This document shows positions 54,359 to 63,509 of a stretch of 64,000 nt of DNA, in pieces; position 1 is the first letter of the stretch; every line of letters starts with the position of its first letter. Source of the DNA: Nitrospiraceae bacterium (lineage in GTDB: Bacteria > Nitrospirota > Nitrospiria > Nitrospirales > Nitrospiraceae); contig JAHBWI010000004.1 of the NCBI GenBank assembly GCA_019637075.1, forward strand, positions 1 to 64,000, read 5' to 3'. The notes under the pieces were generated by a model that did not search any database, was not told the DNA's origin, and saw nothing but the letters and a program-made list of their open reading frames with translations. The position numbers and the translations under genes were made by a program.

Positions 54359-54506
54359 GAACATGACCTCCAATAGTCCGAGCGTGTCACGCTTATCCAA
54401 TCACGCCGGCGGTTCATCCGCAACCGTTCTCCGTTCCCGCCGGTTGTGCGGACCTGCAGGTCTTTGTTATGGTGGTCGGCTGGTTCCTTTTACAACGAGG
54501 ATGGCT

Positions 54507-56189
54507 ATGGCGACGAATGATAAACAAGTGATTTTCTCGCTGGTCGGGGTCGGCAAGGTCTATCCCCCGAAGAAGCAAGTGCTGCGCGACATTTACCTGG
54601 GCTTCTACTACGGGGCCAAGATTGGCGTGCTGGGCCTCAATGGATCGGGAAAAAGCTCGCTGCTGAAGATCATCGCGGGCGTCGATCCGAATTATGTCGG
54701 CGAGATCACGCGTTCAAAGGGCTACAGCGTCGGTCTGTTGGAACAGGAACCGCAGCTCGATTCGAACAAGACCGTCAAGGAAGTCGTCGAGGAAGGCAAG
54801 AAGGAACTGGTCGCGTTGCTCAAGGAGTATGAAGACGTGAGCAACCAGATCGGGTCCGCCGATCCCGATACGATGGAGAAGCTGCTCGACAAGCAGGCGC
54901 AGCTGCAGGAGAAGATCGAAGCGGCCAACGGCTGGGAGCTGGAAAATGAACTCGACATCGCGATGGACGCCCTGCGATGCCCTCCGTCCGACCAAAAGGT
55001 CGGGACGCTTTCCGGCGGTGAAAAGCGCCGGGTCGCCCTCTGCCGCCTTATGATCCAGGAGCCCGACATTCTTCTGCTCGACGAGCCGACGAATCACCTC
55101 GACGCAGAATCGGTGCAGTGGCTGGAGCAGCATCTCCAGCAGTACAAGGGCACGGTCATCGCCGTGACGCACGATCGGTACTTCCTGGACAACGTGGCCG
55201 GCTGGATTCTCGAACTCGATCGCGGACACGGCATCCCGTTCCAAGGCAACTACACATCCTGGTTGGAACAGAAGAAGGATCGCCTGGAGAAGGAAGAAAA
55301 GGCGGAGACCAAGCGGCAGAAGACCCTCGAGCATGAGTTGGAATGGATCCGGATGTCGCCCAAGGCCCGCCAGTCGAAGGGTAAGGCACGCTTGAACCGC
55401 TACGAAGAATTAGTCAATCAAAAGCAGGAGCAGCTGGCGGAGGATTTGGAGATCTATATTCCGCCAGGACCCCGCTTGGGCGATGTGGTCGTGGAAGCGA
55501 CCGGCGTGACCAAGGCCTTCAGCGACAAGGTCCTCTACGAGAATGTGAATTTCAGTTTGCCGAAGGGCGGGATCGTCGGCGTGATCGGTCCCAACGGCGC
55601 CGGTAAGACCACGATGTTCAAGATGATCATCGGGAAGGAAAAGCCCGATGCCGGCACCATCAAGATCGGCGAGACGGTCAAGCTCGGCTATGTGGATCAG
55701 GACCGCAGCCTCGACGGCAACAAGACCGTCTACGAAGTCATCTCCGACGGGCAGGACATGATCAAGCTCGGCAAGGCCGAGGTCAACGCCCGCGGCTACT
55801 GCGCCCGGTTCAACTTCGCCGGCACCGATCAGCAAAAGAAGGTGAAGGATCTCTCGGGTGGAGAACGGAATCGCGTGCACCTGGCCCGCATGCTGAAGGA
55901 AGGGGCCAATCTCATCATCCTCGACGAGCCGACGAACGACTTGGACGTGAATACGCTCCGCGCGTTGGAAGAGGGCTTGGAGGGCTTTGCCGGCTGCGCC
56001 GTGATCAGCAGCCACGACCGGTGGTTTCTCGACCGCATTGCCACGCACATCCTCGCCTTCGAGGGGGACAGCAAGGTCGTGTGGTACGAGGGGAACTACA
56101 GCGAGTATGAAGCGGACCGCAAGCGGCGGCTCGGCAAGGAAGCCGATCAGCCCCATCGCATCCGCTACCGGAAACTGACGAGAAACTAA
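54507..56189 (+). CDS. ettA: ABC-F protein EttA (energy-dependent translational throttle)
   Basis: The ATG at 54507 (GAGG 6 bases upstream) gives 560 residues, the normal length of EttA. Two ABC domains are present: Walker [15 protein letters not shown] and signature [14 protein letters not shown] with [11 protein letters not shown], then [28 protein letters not shown] and [11 protein letters not shown]. The arm and linker regions lie between them. EttA binds the ribosomal E site and links translation to ATP level. No membrane segments. It is followed 41 bp on by the lipoprotein patatin. Confidence 0.94.
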   Translation: MATNDKQVIFSLVGVGKVYPPKKQVLRDIYLGFYYGAKIGVLGLNGSGKSSLLKIIAGVDPNYVGEITRSKGYSVGLLEQEPQLDSNKTVKEVVEEGKKELVALLKEYEDVSNQIGSADPDTMEKLLDKQAQLQEKIEAANGWELENELDIAMDALRCPPSDQKVGTLSGGEKRRVALCRLMIQEPDILLLDEPTNHLDAESVQWLEQHLQQYKGTVIAVTHDRYFLDNVAGWILELDRGHGIPFQGNYTSWLEQKKDRLEKEEKAETKRQKTLEHELEWIRMSPKARQSKGKARLNRYEELVNQKQEQLAEDLEIYIPPGPRLGDVVVEATGVTKAFSDKVLYENVNFSLPKGGIVGVIGPNGAGKTTMFKMIIGKEKPDAGTIKIGETVKLGYVDQDRSLDGNKTVYEVISDGQDMIKLGKAEVNARGYCARFNFAGTDQQKKVKDLSGGERNRVHLARMLKEGANLIILDEPTNDLDVNTLRALEEGLEGFAGCAVISSHDRWFLDRIATHILAFEGDSKVVWYEGNYSEYEADRKRRLGKEADQPHRIRYRKLTRN

Positions 56190-56230
56190 ATCCAGACATC
56201 CAACCTCCTGTCCGTTCCGTAGAGACAGGC

Positions 56231-57484
56231 ATGAGGACCATGCGGGGGTTCGGAATGGGCCGGTGGGTCCTGGTACTGTTGTTGGCCTTGGGGGCCTGTG
56301 TCCCGGCGGGACGGTTGCCCGCCGAGTTGCTTGCCGTTCCATCCCCGTCCATCCCCGCCACCTTCCAGCTCCGTGACCGTGAACTTCAGGACGGTCGCTT
56401 CGTCGGGCTCGCCTTTTCCGGCGGGGGCAGCCGTTCCGCGGTCTTCGCCGCAGCCGTGATGAAGGAACTGGATCGGCTGACGCTGTTGCCCCAAGTCGAT
56501 GTGCTGTCGGCGGTCTCCGGCGGGGCGATCCCGGCAGCCGCCTATGCGCTCGATGGCTATCGGGGCCTCAACTTCCAGAACGGCTTTCTGGAACAGATCG
56601 GCCAAGACTTCCAGCAAGACCTCGCGGGTCCCTGGTATAGCGCACCGGCGAACCTACTCCGCTTCAAGGTCACGAGGATGATTCCCGCCGACCTTGTGAT
56701 CCGTGTCTTGGACGACAAAATCTTCCACGGCGCGACCTTCGCCGACCTTAACCCCTCGAGACCGCTGCTGTTGCTCAACTCGACGGATGCCCTCACCGGC
56801 GAACCGTTCGTCATTTCCAACGAAGCCTTTGCGTCGCTGCATCAACCCTTGGCATCGCTCAGTGTGGCGCGTGCCGTGTATATGTCTGCGGCATATCCCG
56901 GGTTGATGGAGCCGATTCCGCTCTATGACGGGAATGCAAATAGTGGAGGGGCCGACCGGCCGACCCTGCTCATTTATGATGGGGGCCCGGCGGACAACCT
57001 CGGGATTCGCACCGTGATGCGGGTACTGGATCGGGCTGCGGCCCAACGTCCGATGCCGGAGCTGTTTCCGCGTGGTTGCCTGGTCATCGCCGTCGATGCC
57101 ACCGGCCGCGCGACCGACAACCGGGAGCCCATGTCTGCCGCTTCGGTGCTGCTGAAGAGTCACCGTCGCGAAGTGCTTGAGCTGGCCGGCATCCCGGAGA
57201 CGGAACAGGATCGAGCGAAATTTGGAACATTTTCCGTGGGACGCAACGGCAGCAGCGGCCAGTGTCGCTTCTGGCATGTGGCGTTGCGGCATCTGCCGGA
57301 CAGTGATCCGCTTGGTTCGCGTGCAACCCGTGTGAAGACCAGTCTCGCACTGTCTCCGGAAGACCAATCGGCGTTGACCGATGCCGCTGTGAGGTTGGTG
57401 CGGGAAGGCAAAGAAGAGGCCGAGCGGACCGGTGACCTGGCGGAATTTCTCAGACTGGGACCCTCAGCACGAACCGCTCCCTGA
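56231..57484 (+). CDS. Patatin-like phospholipase, lipoprotein
   Basis: A 417-residue protein with an N-terminal lipoprotein signal (LVLLLALGACVP; cysteine 23). It has a patatin-type hydrolase fold: AFSGGGSRSAVFAA oxyanion loop, nucleophile region LSAVSGGAIPAAAYA and DGGPADNLGI with the catalytic aspartate. The serine context is AVSGG rather than classical GxSxG, a known variant. Being membrane-anchored in the envelope, it probably acts on envelope lipids. It lies 41 bp after ettA, and the next gene starts 5 bp after its stop. Confidence 0.85.
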   Translation: MRTMRGFGMGRWVLVLLLALGACVPAGRLPAELLAVPSPSIPATFQLRDRELQDGRFVGLAFSGGGSRSAVFAAAVMKELDRLTLLPQVDVLSAVSGGAIPAAAYALDGYRGLNFQNGFLEQIGQDFQQDLAGPWYSAPANLLRFKVTRMIPADLVIRVLDDKIFHGATFADLNPSRPLLLLNSTDALTGEPFVISNEAFASLHQPLASLSVARAVYMSAAYPGLMEPIPLYDGNANSGGADRPTLLIYDGGPADNLGIRTVMRVLDRAAAQRPMPELFPRGCLVIAVDATGRATDNREPMSAASVLLKSHRREVLELAGIPETEQDRAKFGTFSVGRNGSSGQCRFWHVALRHLPDSDPLGSRATRVKTSLALSPEDQSALTDAAVRLVREGKEEAERTGDLAEFLRLGPSARTAP

Positions 57485-57489
57485 CTCCC

Positions 57490-58152
57490 ATGGAGACGCG
57501 ACGTATCTTCCTGACCGGCGCCACTGGGTATCTAGGCTCGCGTGTGGTCCCCCTGTTGCGTGCCCGCGGTCATATGGTCCGCGCGCTCATCCGTCCCGGG
57601 TCGGCCTCGAAGCTTCCGTCCGGGATCGAAACCGTCGTCGGCAATCCGCTCGATGCCGGAACATTCGCCGATCAGGTGGTCGGAACGGATACGTTGGTGC
57701 ATCTCGTCGGTGTGCCGAAACCTGCGCCCTGGAAAGGCGAGCAATTCAGGCGCGTCGATGGGCCCTCCGCACTCGCGGCGATTGCCGCAGCGAAGGATGC
57801 CAAGATTTCGCACATTGTGTATGTGAGCGTGGCGCATCCCGCGCCGATCATGAAAGACTACATCGAAGTCCGCGAGGCCTGTGAGGCGGCGCTGCAAAAG
57901 GCGGGCGTCATTTCCACGATCCTCCGCCCTTGGTACGTCTTGGGGCCGGGCCACTGGTGGCCGGTAGCCCTGCGTCCCGCCTATTGGTTCATGGAACGAT
58001 GGTCGAGCACGCGCGAATCCGCGCTGCGGCTCGGGCTCGTGACGATCGACGACATGCTGCGCGCCATGGTGTGGGCCGTCGAGCAGCCGCCGGCTGCCAC
58101 GCGTATCCTCGAGGTCTCGGACATTCGACGATTGGGGCGGGACGCGCGATGA
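57490..58152 (+). CDS. NAD(P)-binding atypical SDR protein
   Basis: A 220-residue protein starting METRRIFLTGATGYLGSRVVPLLRARGHMVRALIRPGSA, the GxxGxxG loop of atypical SDRs. It continues through LVHLVGVPKPAP and ISHIVYVSVAHPAP to ILRPWYVLGPGHWWPVAL. There is no clear catalytic YxxxK. It resembles the complex I NDUFA9/NmrA-like group of nucleotide-binding proteins. Substrate unknown. It overlaps the following SDR by 4 bases (ATGA) and follows the patatin by 5 bp. Confidence 0.8.
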   Translation: METRRIFLTGATGYLGSRVVPLLRARGHMVRALIRPGSASKLPSGIETVVGNPLDAGTFADQVVGTDTLVHLVGVPKPAPWKGEQFRRVDGPSALAAIAAAKDAKISHIVYVSVAHPAPIMKDYIEVREACEAALQKAGVISTILRPWYVLGPGHWWPVALRPAYWFMERWSSTRESALRLGLVTIDDMLRAMVWAVEQPPAATRILEVSDIRRLGRDAR

Positions 58153-59027
58153 AACCCGTCGTTCTCGTGACCGGGGCAGCGGGTCTGATCGGCGGTTACT
58201 TGATGAACACGGCAGGCCGGTGGGCTTCACGGTGGGACGTGCGCGGGCTCACGAGGGCGGACGGCGACCTGACTCGCCCGGATCACGTGCAGCGGCTGTG
58301 GGAATGCCACAAGCCGGAAGTGATCATCCATTGCGCGGCGCTCAGCCGAACCGGTGCCTGCGAGTCGAACCCAACGCTCGCGCGCGCTATCAATGTGGAG
58401 GCGGCACGGCACCTTGCCGCCGTGGCGCGGGACATCCCATTCATCTTTCTCTCGAGTGATCAAGTGTTCGACGGAGCGAAGGGGAGTTACGTGGAAACCG
58501 ATGCGGTGCATCCCCTCAATGTGTATGGCCAGACCAAAGCCGAAGCCGAACAAGTCGTGTTGGCCAATCGCGGCCATTCCGTCATCCGAGTCGCCTTGAC
58601 GGCCGGTGCCTCTTCCACCGCCGATCGGAGTTTCGTGGAAGATATGCTCCGGTCGGCGGCCAAGGGTGCTACGCTCACACTGTTCACCGACGAATTCCGA
58701 TGCCCGATTCCCGCCGGTCCCCTTGTGCGGGCGATATGGGAGTTTATTGAGCAGCAGCGCCCCGGCCTCTATCATCTGGGCGGGCGGGAACGTCTCTCGC
58801 GATGGGAGATCGGGGAATTGCTCGCTGGATGGTATCCTGACCTGAAGGCCGCGATCCGACCAGGCTCGGTCGCCGATTACGTCGGCCCCCCTCGTCCACC
58901 GGATCTTTCGATGAACAGCAACAAGCTCCAGCGGTTGCTGTCCTTCCCGCTACCAGGGTTTCGTCAATGGCTTTCGAGGCCGCGATCGGTCGGGCGTGAC
59001 GCCTGGGATGAGAGGGCTTCGCCGTGA
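58149..59027 (+). CDS. RmlD-like dTDP-4-dehydrorhamnose reductase family protein
   Basis: The ATG at 58149 overlaps the previous stop and gives 292 residues. It starts MKPVVLVTGAAGLIGGYLMN and continues with EVIIHCAALSRTGACESNP, FLSSDQVFDGAKGSYVETDAVHPLNVYGQTKAEAE with the catalytic YGxxK, and FTDEFRCPIPAGPLVRAIWEF. This is the extended-SDR/RmlD pattern used on nucleotide sugars. No other rhamnose gene is here, so the substrate is uncertain. Its stop is 1 bp from the stop of the convergent cytochrome c gene. Confidence 0.85.
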   Translation: MKPVVLVTGAAGLIGGYLMNTAGRWASRWDVRGLTRADGDLTRPDHVQRLWECHKPEVIIHCAALSRTGACESNPTLARAINVEAARHLAAVARDIPFIFLSSDQVFDGAKGSYVETDAVHPLNVYGQTKAEAEQVVLANRGHSVIRVALTAGASSTADRSFVEDMLRSAAKGATLTLFTDEFRCPIPAGPLVRAIWEFIEQQRPGLYHLGGRERLSRWEIGELLAGWYPDLKAAIRPGSVADYVGPPRPPDLSMNSNKLQRLLSFPLPGFRQWLSRPRSVGRDAWDERASP

Positions 59028-59028
59028 C

Positions 59029-59394
59029 CTACTTCGGCAACGATCGAATAGAGGCGAGGACCTGCCGGCTTTCTTCCACAGCCAAACGGCCGTTCCACGA
59101 GGGCATGGTTCCGTTACCCTGGTGGATCGTTGCAAGCAGCCCGCTGTCCGGCTTCTCCTGCGTGCCGGGAGCGGGGAGGTTCGCAGGGTCGACTCCCAAT
59201 TTTCTCTAGCCGTCTCCCTTCCCCCTTTGCCCATGGCATCCCGCGCAGAGTTTCAGAAAGATCACTTTTCCCCTTACCACATCCGTCGCCCCATTCGAGC
59301 TTTCAGCGATACCAGGCAGTGGTAGACCGGTGCAGGATCCGAAAACCAGCAGGCCCGTCGCGAACAGCAATCGCGGGGTCAAGCCGTTCCTCAT
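59029..59394 (-). pseudogene. Monohaem cytochrome c lipoprotein interrupted by one amber codon
   Basis: Read through, the frame is 121 codons: a lipoprotein signal (LLFATGLLVFGSC), the haem motif LCAGCHGQRGKGDG, then TAG at 59206-59208. The same frame continues RKLGVDPANLPAPGTQ, ITIHQGNG-type and TMPSWNG (the methionine ligand), and SRQVLASIRSLPK to a true stop at 59029-59031. All essential haem-protein parts are present, with one nonsense codon just after GKGDG and no shift of frame. Translation should give a 62-residue fragment. A recent mutation, a sequencing error or suppression are all possible. Confidence 0.8.
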
Positions 59395-59509
59395 AGTGAC
59401 TTGAGGCTCAGAACATACCCTTGCCGTAGCTACGATGCTATTGGGGCCGCTCGGTATGCTCGGCCTTCTGGACGGCGTACAATCACCGACAAGGAGTATC
59501 AGGCGCGCT

Positions 59510-60304
59510 ATGGACCCGGTTTCACTCTTGATTCACACCTGGCTTGGCGGGGCTGTCCTCATGGTCCTGCTCTGGTTGCTTCAGGAGCGTTGTCGCAACG
59601 CCTCGGTGGGTGACGTGGGCTGGTGTTATGGTCTTGCAGGTAGCGCCATCTGGTGTGCCTGGCACGTGTCGGGGGAACCGGCCCGTCGAGTACTGGTTGC
59701 GATGATGGTCTGTATCTATGCCGTCAGGCTCGGTACCCATGTGCTCGTCGACCGGGTGTGGAACAAACAGGAAGACCCTCGGTATCGATCGTTGCGTGAG
59801 CAGTGGGGAACGGAGTCTCGATGGCGGATGGCGCTCTATTTCCAGCTGCAGGCTCTGGCGCTTCCGCTGTTCGTCCTACCGGCCTGGCTCGTGATGCAAA
59901 ACCCGCATCCGCCCTTTCACTTGTGGGAACTCGCAGGGCTATTGCTTTGGGGAGTTGCGGTCTCGGGGGAAGCCATTGCCGATTGGCAGCTCGCGTCGTT
60001 CCGCAGCAAGTCCTGGAACGTGCGCCGGGTGTGCCGGGTCGGGCTCTGGTACTATTCACGCCACCCGAATTATTTCTTCGAATGGCTCCATTGGTGGAGC
60101 TATGCGCTGATGGGTGTTGCGCTGCCGATGGGCAACTGGGGGTTGACGCTGATTGGGCCTGTGGCGATGGGAGTCGCCCTGCTCAAGGTGACCGGAATCC
60201 CATGGGCAGAGGCTCAGGCTTCGGCGAGCCGGGGAGAGGAATATGCGGCCTACCAGCGAACGACGAACGCGTTCTTCCCTTGGTTTCCCAAAAAGTCGGG
60301 CTAG
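59510..60304 (+). CDS. DUF1295-family membrane protein (steroid-reductase/ICMT-like)
   Basis: The ATG at 59510 gives 264 residues (AAGGAG is 13 bases upstream, a long spacing). About six membrane helices are visible. The family motifs are QERCRNASVGDVGWCYGL, RSLREQWG, and the C-terminal GLWYYSRHPNYFFEWLHWWSYAL block, where related enzymes bind NADPH or SAM. Members reduce steroid-type double bonds or methylate isoprenyl cysteine, so the reaction here is unknown. Downstream are convergent genes. Confidence 0.85.
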   Translation: MDPVSLLIHTWLGGAVLMVLLWLLQERCRNASVGDVGWCYGLAGSAIWCAWHVSGEPARRVLVAMMVCIYAVRLGTHVLVDRVWNKQEDPRYRSLREQWGTESRWRMALYFQLQALALPLFVLPAWLVMQNPHPPFHLWELAGLLLWGVAVSGEAIADWQLASFRSKSWNVRRVCRVGLWYYSRHPNYFFEWLHWWSYALMGVALPMGNWGLTLIGPVAMGVALLKVTGIPWAEAQASASRGEEYAAYQRTTNAFFPWFPKKSG

Positions 60305-60317
60305 TTTTCCGGTCCTG

Positions 60318-61163
60318 CTAGGTCGTCTTGCGTGCCGTGCCTGGCTTCAAGATCTCCATCATGGCTCGGGTGGCGCGGTGGATGCCCAGGTCCATGGCTC
60401 CCTTGAGGGCGGCACCTGATTGCACGTAGAACTCCAGTCCGTTTTCTGTTTCCAGAAATGCTACGTACTGGTCGAGTTCCGATTGAGATAGGCTACGGTA
60501 GGTGTACAGCATGGAGACGAGGACGTGGGCCTGGGCTTGCGGACGCCAAGCGCCGCGTTCCCGCGACACCTGGACCCGGATTCGATCGGCTCCGGTTCGC
60601 TTTTGCGCGGGCAGGGTGGCGTCGTAGGCGGAGGCGATGCTCACCATCATCGACTCGGTGACGTCCAGGAGCAGCTCCGACGCGCTTGTCGCCGTGTCGA
60701 TGCGACGAATCAGTTGCAGGCGGTCTTGCGGCGGCGGAGTCTTCTCGAGCTGCTTGGCGAAAGTCTGCAGCTCTTCCACACGCTTAGGGTCGGCGGCTGC
60801 CTCTTCGAGTTTGGTAATTCGTCTTCCCAAATCGGTCCGCAGCCATTCCAGCGTTCGAGCCGTCACCTCCGGACGAAGCGTCTCCTGCAGCTCCTTCGCG
60901 ACGTGCCGTTCCATCAGAGGGGCGTCGAACGATTCGATGAGTGCCCGTCGTAACGCTGCCTGTTGGGGCGCTGGAATCTTCTGGCTCTGTTGATCGAACC
61001 CCGCCACGACCTGTTGCGGGATCTGCCGAAGCGTCTGCTCCATCCCGGACAGCTTCATCACGTCTTTGATGGCGGACTCCGGCAAAGCAGGGCCCGCCCA
61101 AACGGGAACAAGGTTCAGACTGCAGAACGCGACGACGCAGAGTCCGACGGTGCGCGACAACAT
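60318..61163 (-). CDS. Exported helical protein of unknown function
   Basis: The ATG at 61163 with GGAGG upstream gives 281 residues with a signal peptide (VGLCVVAFCSLNLVPVWAGP). The mature part is nearly all helix, with many Glu/Gln/Arg and heptad-like stretches. The SALPESAIKDVMKLSGMEQTLRQIPQQV-type start and a late LYTYRSLSQSELDQYVAFLETENGLEFY are reminiscent of DUF2059 proteins, but I am not certain. No catalytic motif is visible. Its stop is 11 bp from the convergent DUF1295 gene end. Confidence 0.7.
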   Translation of the reverse strand: MLSRTVGLCVVAFCSLNLVPVWAGPALPESAIKDVMKLSGMEQTLRQIPQQVVAGFDQQSQKIPAPQQAALRRALIESFDAPLMERHVAKELQETLRPEVTARTLEWLRTDLGRRITKLEEAAADPKRVEELQTFAKQLEKTPPPQDRLQLIRRIDTATSASELLLDVTESMMVSIASAYDATLPAQKRTGADRIRVQVSRERGAWRPQAQAHVLVSMLYTYRSLSQSELDQYVAFLETENGLEFYVQSGAALKGAMDLGIHRATRAMMEILKPGTARKTT

Positions 61164-61344
61164 GAAGGCCTCCATCCAGAGAGAAAAAGCGCTGCATGCG
61201 ATGGATACCGACTAAGTATAGCCGGTCATCGTAAGGCCTTGATCTGTCGTGGAAGAGCGGTGGGGCAGGCGACGGATTCCGTAGGCACGACGAGGCATAT
61301 GGCCCAGCCGAGAACATCGCTGGACGGCTCTTTTGGATGGCTCG

Positions 61345-61623
61345 CTAGGGCTTGGGTGACAACGCAGCCAACCGCTCGCGCGCCGGGACGGCGGCAGGCG
61401 AACCGGGGTAGTCCCGGAGGATCTGTTCGTACAGTTCCTTGGCGTGGGCGGGATTGTTCTGACGCTCTTCGAATCGAGCGGTCTCCAGCAGTTGGTCCGA
61501 TTGGTCTGACCCGCAACCTCCCAGCTGAATCAAGAGCAGTACCGCGAAACCGGCCGACAACGTGGTGCCGAGTCGGACCAGGTTCGTTGGCTGCGCTGTC
61601 CCGATGCGAAGGATCGTCATCAT
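61345..61623 (-). CDS. Small lipoprotein with one TPR-like unit
   Basis: A 92-residue protein with a lipoprotein signal (FAVLLLIQLGGC) and a single TPR-like unit: ARFEERQNNPAHAKELYEQILRDYPGSPAAVPARERLAAL. It is probably anchored in the outer or inner membrane and may bind a partner. Its start overlaps the stop of the HTH/zinc-ribbon gene by 4 bases, so the two are co-translated. No function can be named. Confidence 0.7.
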   Translation of the reverse strand: MMTILRIGTAQPTNLVRLGTTLSAGFAVLLLIQLGGCGSDQSDQLLETARFEERQNNPAHAKELYEQILRDYPGSPAAVPARERLAALSPKP

Positions 61624-61949
61624 ATTGCGGGCTCCCCGTTCCCGTCCTCATGTTCGCGGATTCCATACCGGGGCGACGTGACGGATTCGCTGCGACAGCG
61701 GGGACAGCGGCTGGGTCTCTTCAGGCGAGTGCGATCGCGAAAGGCGAACCCACAGGTCTGGCATTCCGATGGCTCCAACATGAAGGTGCGCGTCGGATCG
61801 CGCGCGACCGTTTTCACCACGTGGAGGAGATGTTCCTCCACCTGGCGTTCGGGCATGCCGAGCAATTGCGCCAGCTGATGTGACGTCATCAGCGTTCCCG
61901 TCAAGAGGCCGATGATACGTTGGCGCGGGGTTTGTTCCGGTGCGAGCAT
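61620..61949 (-). CDS. HTH/zinc-ribbon transcriptional regulator-like protein
   Basis: A 109-residue protein. The first 50 residues form a winged-helix-like HTH (RQRIIGLLTGTLMTSHQLAQLLGMPERQVEEHLLHVVKTVA). The second half is a zinc ribbon with CQTCGFAFRDRTRLKRPSRCPRC, giving a C-x2-C...C-x2-C site. This is the architecture of a group of predicted regulators common in archaea and some bacteria. DNA binding is inferred from the fold. It overlaps the small lipoprotein gene, and it is divergent from tldD. Confidence 0.82.
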   Translation of the reverse strand: MLAPEQTPRQRIIGLLTGTLMTSHQLAQLLGMPERQVEEHLLHVVKTVARDPTRTFMLEPSECQTCGFAFRDRTRLKRPSRCPRCRSESVTSPRYGIREHEDGNGEPAI

Positions 61950-62010
61950 GCTCCGTCATCATAGGAGAATCCGGGCGTGATGAAAAGGCGAGAATCATGT
62001 CATGAGATCT

Positions 62011-62019
62011 TGGTATACT
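62011..62019 (+). promoter_or_regulatory. Extended -10 promoter for tldD
   Basis: TGGTATACT is a textbook extended -10 (TGN then TATACT at 62014-62019), 32 bases before the tldD ATG. No good -35 is visible, as is common for extended -10 promoters. Confidence 0.5.
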
Positions 62020-62051
62020 GCAGCGTATCTCCTTCACCGCCGAGACCCGTG

Positions 62052-63509
62052 ATGACCGGACCCTCGTGGGACGAGCTGGCCGAACTGGGACTCAGTCGCG
62101 TACGGGCGGCCGGCGTGGACTACGCCGACATCCGCATCCTGCACAGCACGACACAATCTTTGCGCGGGGAAGACCGGCGCATCGCCCACATTCGCGACGC
62201 GGACGACCACGGGTTCGGCATCCGGGTGCTGCACCGTGGGGCCTGGGGTTTTGCCGCAAGTTCGATTCTTTCGCTCGAAGAAGTGCCACGAGTGGCAGAG
62301 TTGGCGGTGGAAATCGCCAAGGGGTCCGCATCCCTCGCTATCGAGAAAGTCCATTTGGCGCGCGAGCCCGTCCATCTCGACCGCGTCGTCACACCCTATC
62401 GTATCGATCCCTTTTCGGTACCGCTCGAAAACAAGACGCGCCTCCTGCTGGAGATCATGGAACGGATTCAGCAGCAGCGCGGTATCGCGCGGAGCGAAGC
62501 AAGCCTTTGGATGCAGCGTGACCGCAAGCTGTTCGTCTCGACCGAAGGGAGCCGGTTGGAGTTCGATGTATTGGCGCTGCAGGGAGATTGTGCCGCCACG
62601 GCGGTGCATGATAGGCGATTCGCCACCAGATCCTTCAATACACCGCATCTTCGTACGGGGTACGAGCTGGTTCTCGATGCGGGGTTCGATCGTGAAGCGG
62701 CTCGTATTGCGGAGCAGGCAGTCGAGAAGGTGAAGGCCCCGGCCGTCGAGGCCGGCGCGTACGATTTGGTGCTCGATCCGGAACATCTCTCGCTCACGAT
62801 CCACGAATCCTGCGGGCACCCCAGCGAGCTGGATCGAGCGCTCGGCTACGAAGCCAACTATGCCGGCACCAGCTTTCTCACCCCAGATACGCTCGGCCGA
62901 TTCCGCTACGGCTCCGACCATGTGACCTTGATCGCCGACAACACGGAACCGGAAACGCTCGCCGCCACCGGCTACGATGACGACGGAGTCGAGTGCCAGC
63001 GATGGGACATCGTGCGCAACGGCCTGTTCGTGGGCTATTGCACGAATCGGGAAGTGGCTCCGAAAATCGGCGACGAGCGTTCGCGAGGCTCGAATCGGGC
63101 CGACAGCTGGGGCTCGGTCCCGATCGTGCGGATCGCCAACATCGGGCTGGCCCCGGGAACCGCGCAACTCGACGAGCTGTTGGCGGGGGTCAAACGCGGC
63201 ATCTATATCGAAGGGCACGGGTCCTACAGCATCGATCAGCGACGGTACAACTTCCAGTTCGGGGGCGACGCTTTCTGGCTCATCGAAAACGGCAAGCGCA
63301 CCCACATGCTGAGAGATGTGATCTACCACGGCATCACGCCGGAGTTCTGGGGGAGCTGCGACGCTGTGGCGGACAGTTCGCACCGTCGGCGCTACGGGTT
63401 CATCACCTGCGGGAAGGGCCAGCCGGGTCAGTCCGGTTGGATGACCCATGCTGCGTCCCATGCGAGATTCCGGCGCATCCAGGTGATGCGCGGCGAGGCG
63501 AAGGGATGA
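62052..63509 (+). CDS. tldD: TldD-family metalloprotease
   Basis: The ATG at 62052 gives 485 residues. The zinc motif is HESCGH in LVLDPEHLSLTIHESCGHPSELDRA (HExxxH type of TldD). Other blocks are AGTSFLTPDTLGRFRYGSDHVTLIADNTEP, NREVAPKIGDERSRGSNRADSW and the GIYIEGHGSYSIDQRRYNFQFGGDAFWLIENGKR end region. With PmbA (TldE) it forms a heterodimeric protease that processes microcins, antitoxins and modified peptides. The partner gene overlaps its stop by 4 bases. An RBS is weak. Confidence 0.93.
   Translation: MTGPSWDELAELGLSRVRAAGVDYADIRILHSTTQSLRGEDRRIAHIRDADDHGFGIRVLHRGAWGFAASSILSLEEVPRVAELAVEIAKGSASLAIEKVHLAREPVHLDRVVTPYRIDPFSVPLENKTRLLLEIMERIQQQRGIARSEASLWMQRDRKLFVSTEGSRLEFDVLALQGDCAATAVHDRRFATRSFNTPHLRTGYELVLDAGFDREAARIAEQAVEKVKAPAVEAGAYDLVLDPEHLSLTIHESCGHPSELDRALGYEANYAGTSFLTPDTLGRFRYGSDHVTLIADNTEPETLAATGYDDDGVECQRWDIVRNGLFVGYCTNREVAPKIGDERSRGSNRADSWGSVPIVRIANIGLAPGTAQLDELLAGVKRGIYIEGHGSYSIDQRRYNFQFGGDAFWLIENGKRTHMLRDVIYHGITPEFWGSCDAVADSSHRRRYGFITCGKGQPGQSGWMTHAASHARFRRIQVMRGEAKG

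Noticed and set aside
54451-54462. Palindrome GACCTGCAGGTC upstream of ettA
   Set aside because: A 12-base palindrome is expected many times in 64 kb and the nearby -35/-10 hexamers are poor.
54153-54506. Long N-terminal extension of EttA
   Set aside because: It lies over the opposite-strand SYLF gene and would precede a complete EttA with its own ribosome binding site.
59206-59208. TAG in the cytochrome c read as pyrrolysine
   Set aside because: No pyrrolysine genes are visible, and such insertion is not known in cytochromes c of this kind; mutation or error is simpler.
58950-59234. 94-residue minus-strand ORF across the cytochrome c
   Set aside because: Out of frame with the haem protein and without any recognisable pattern; it is a shadow frame.
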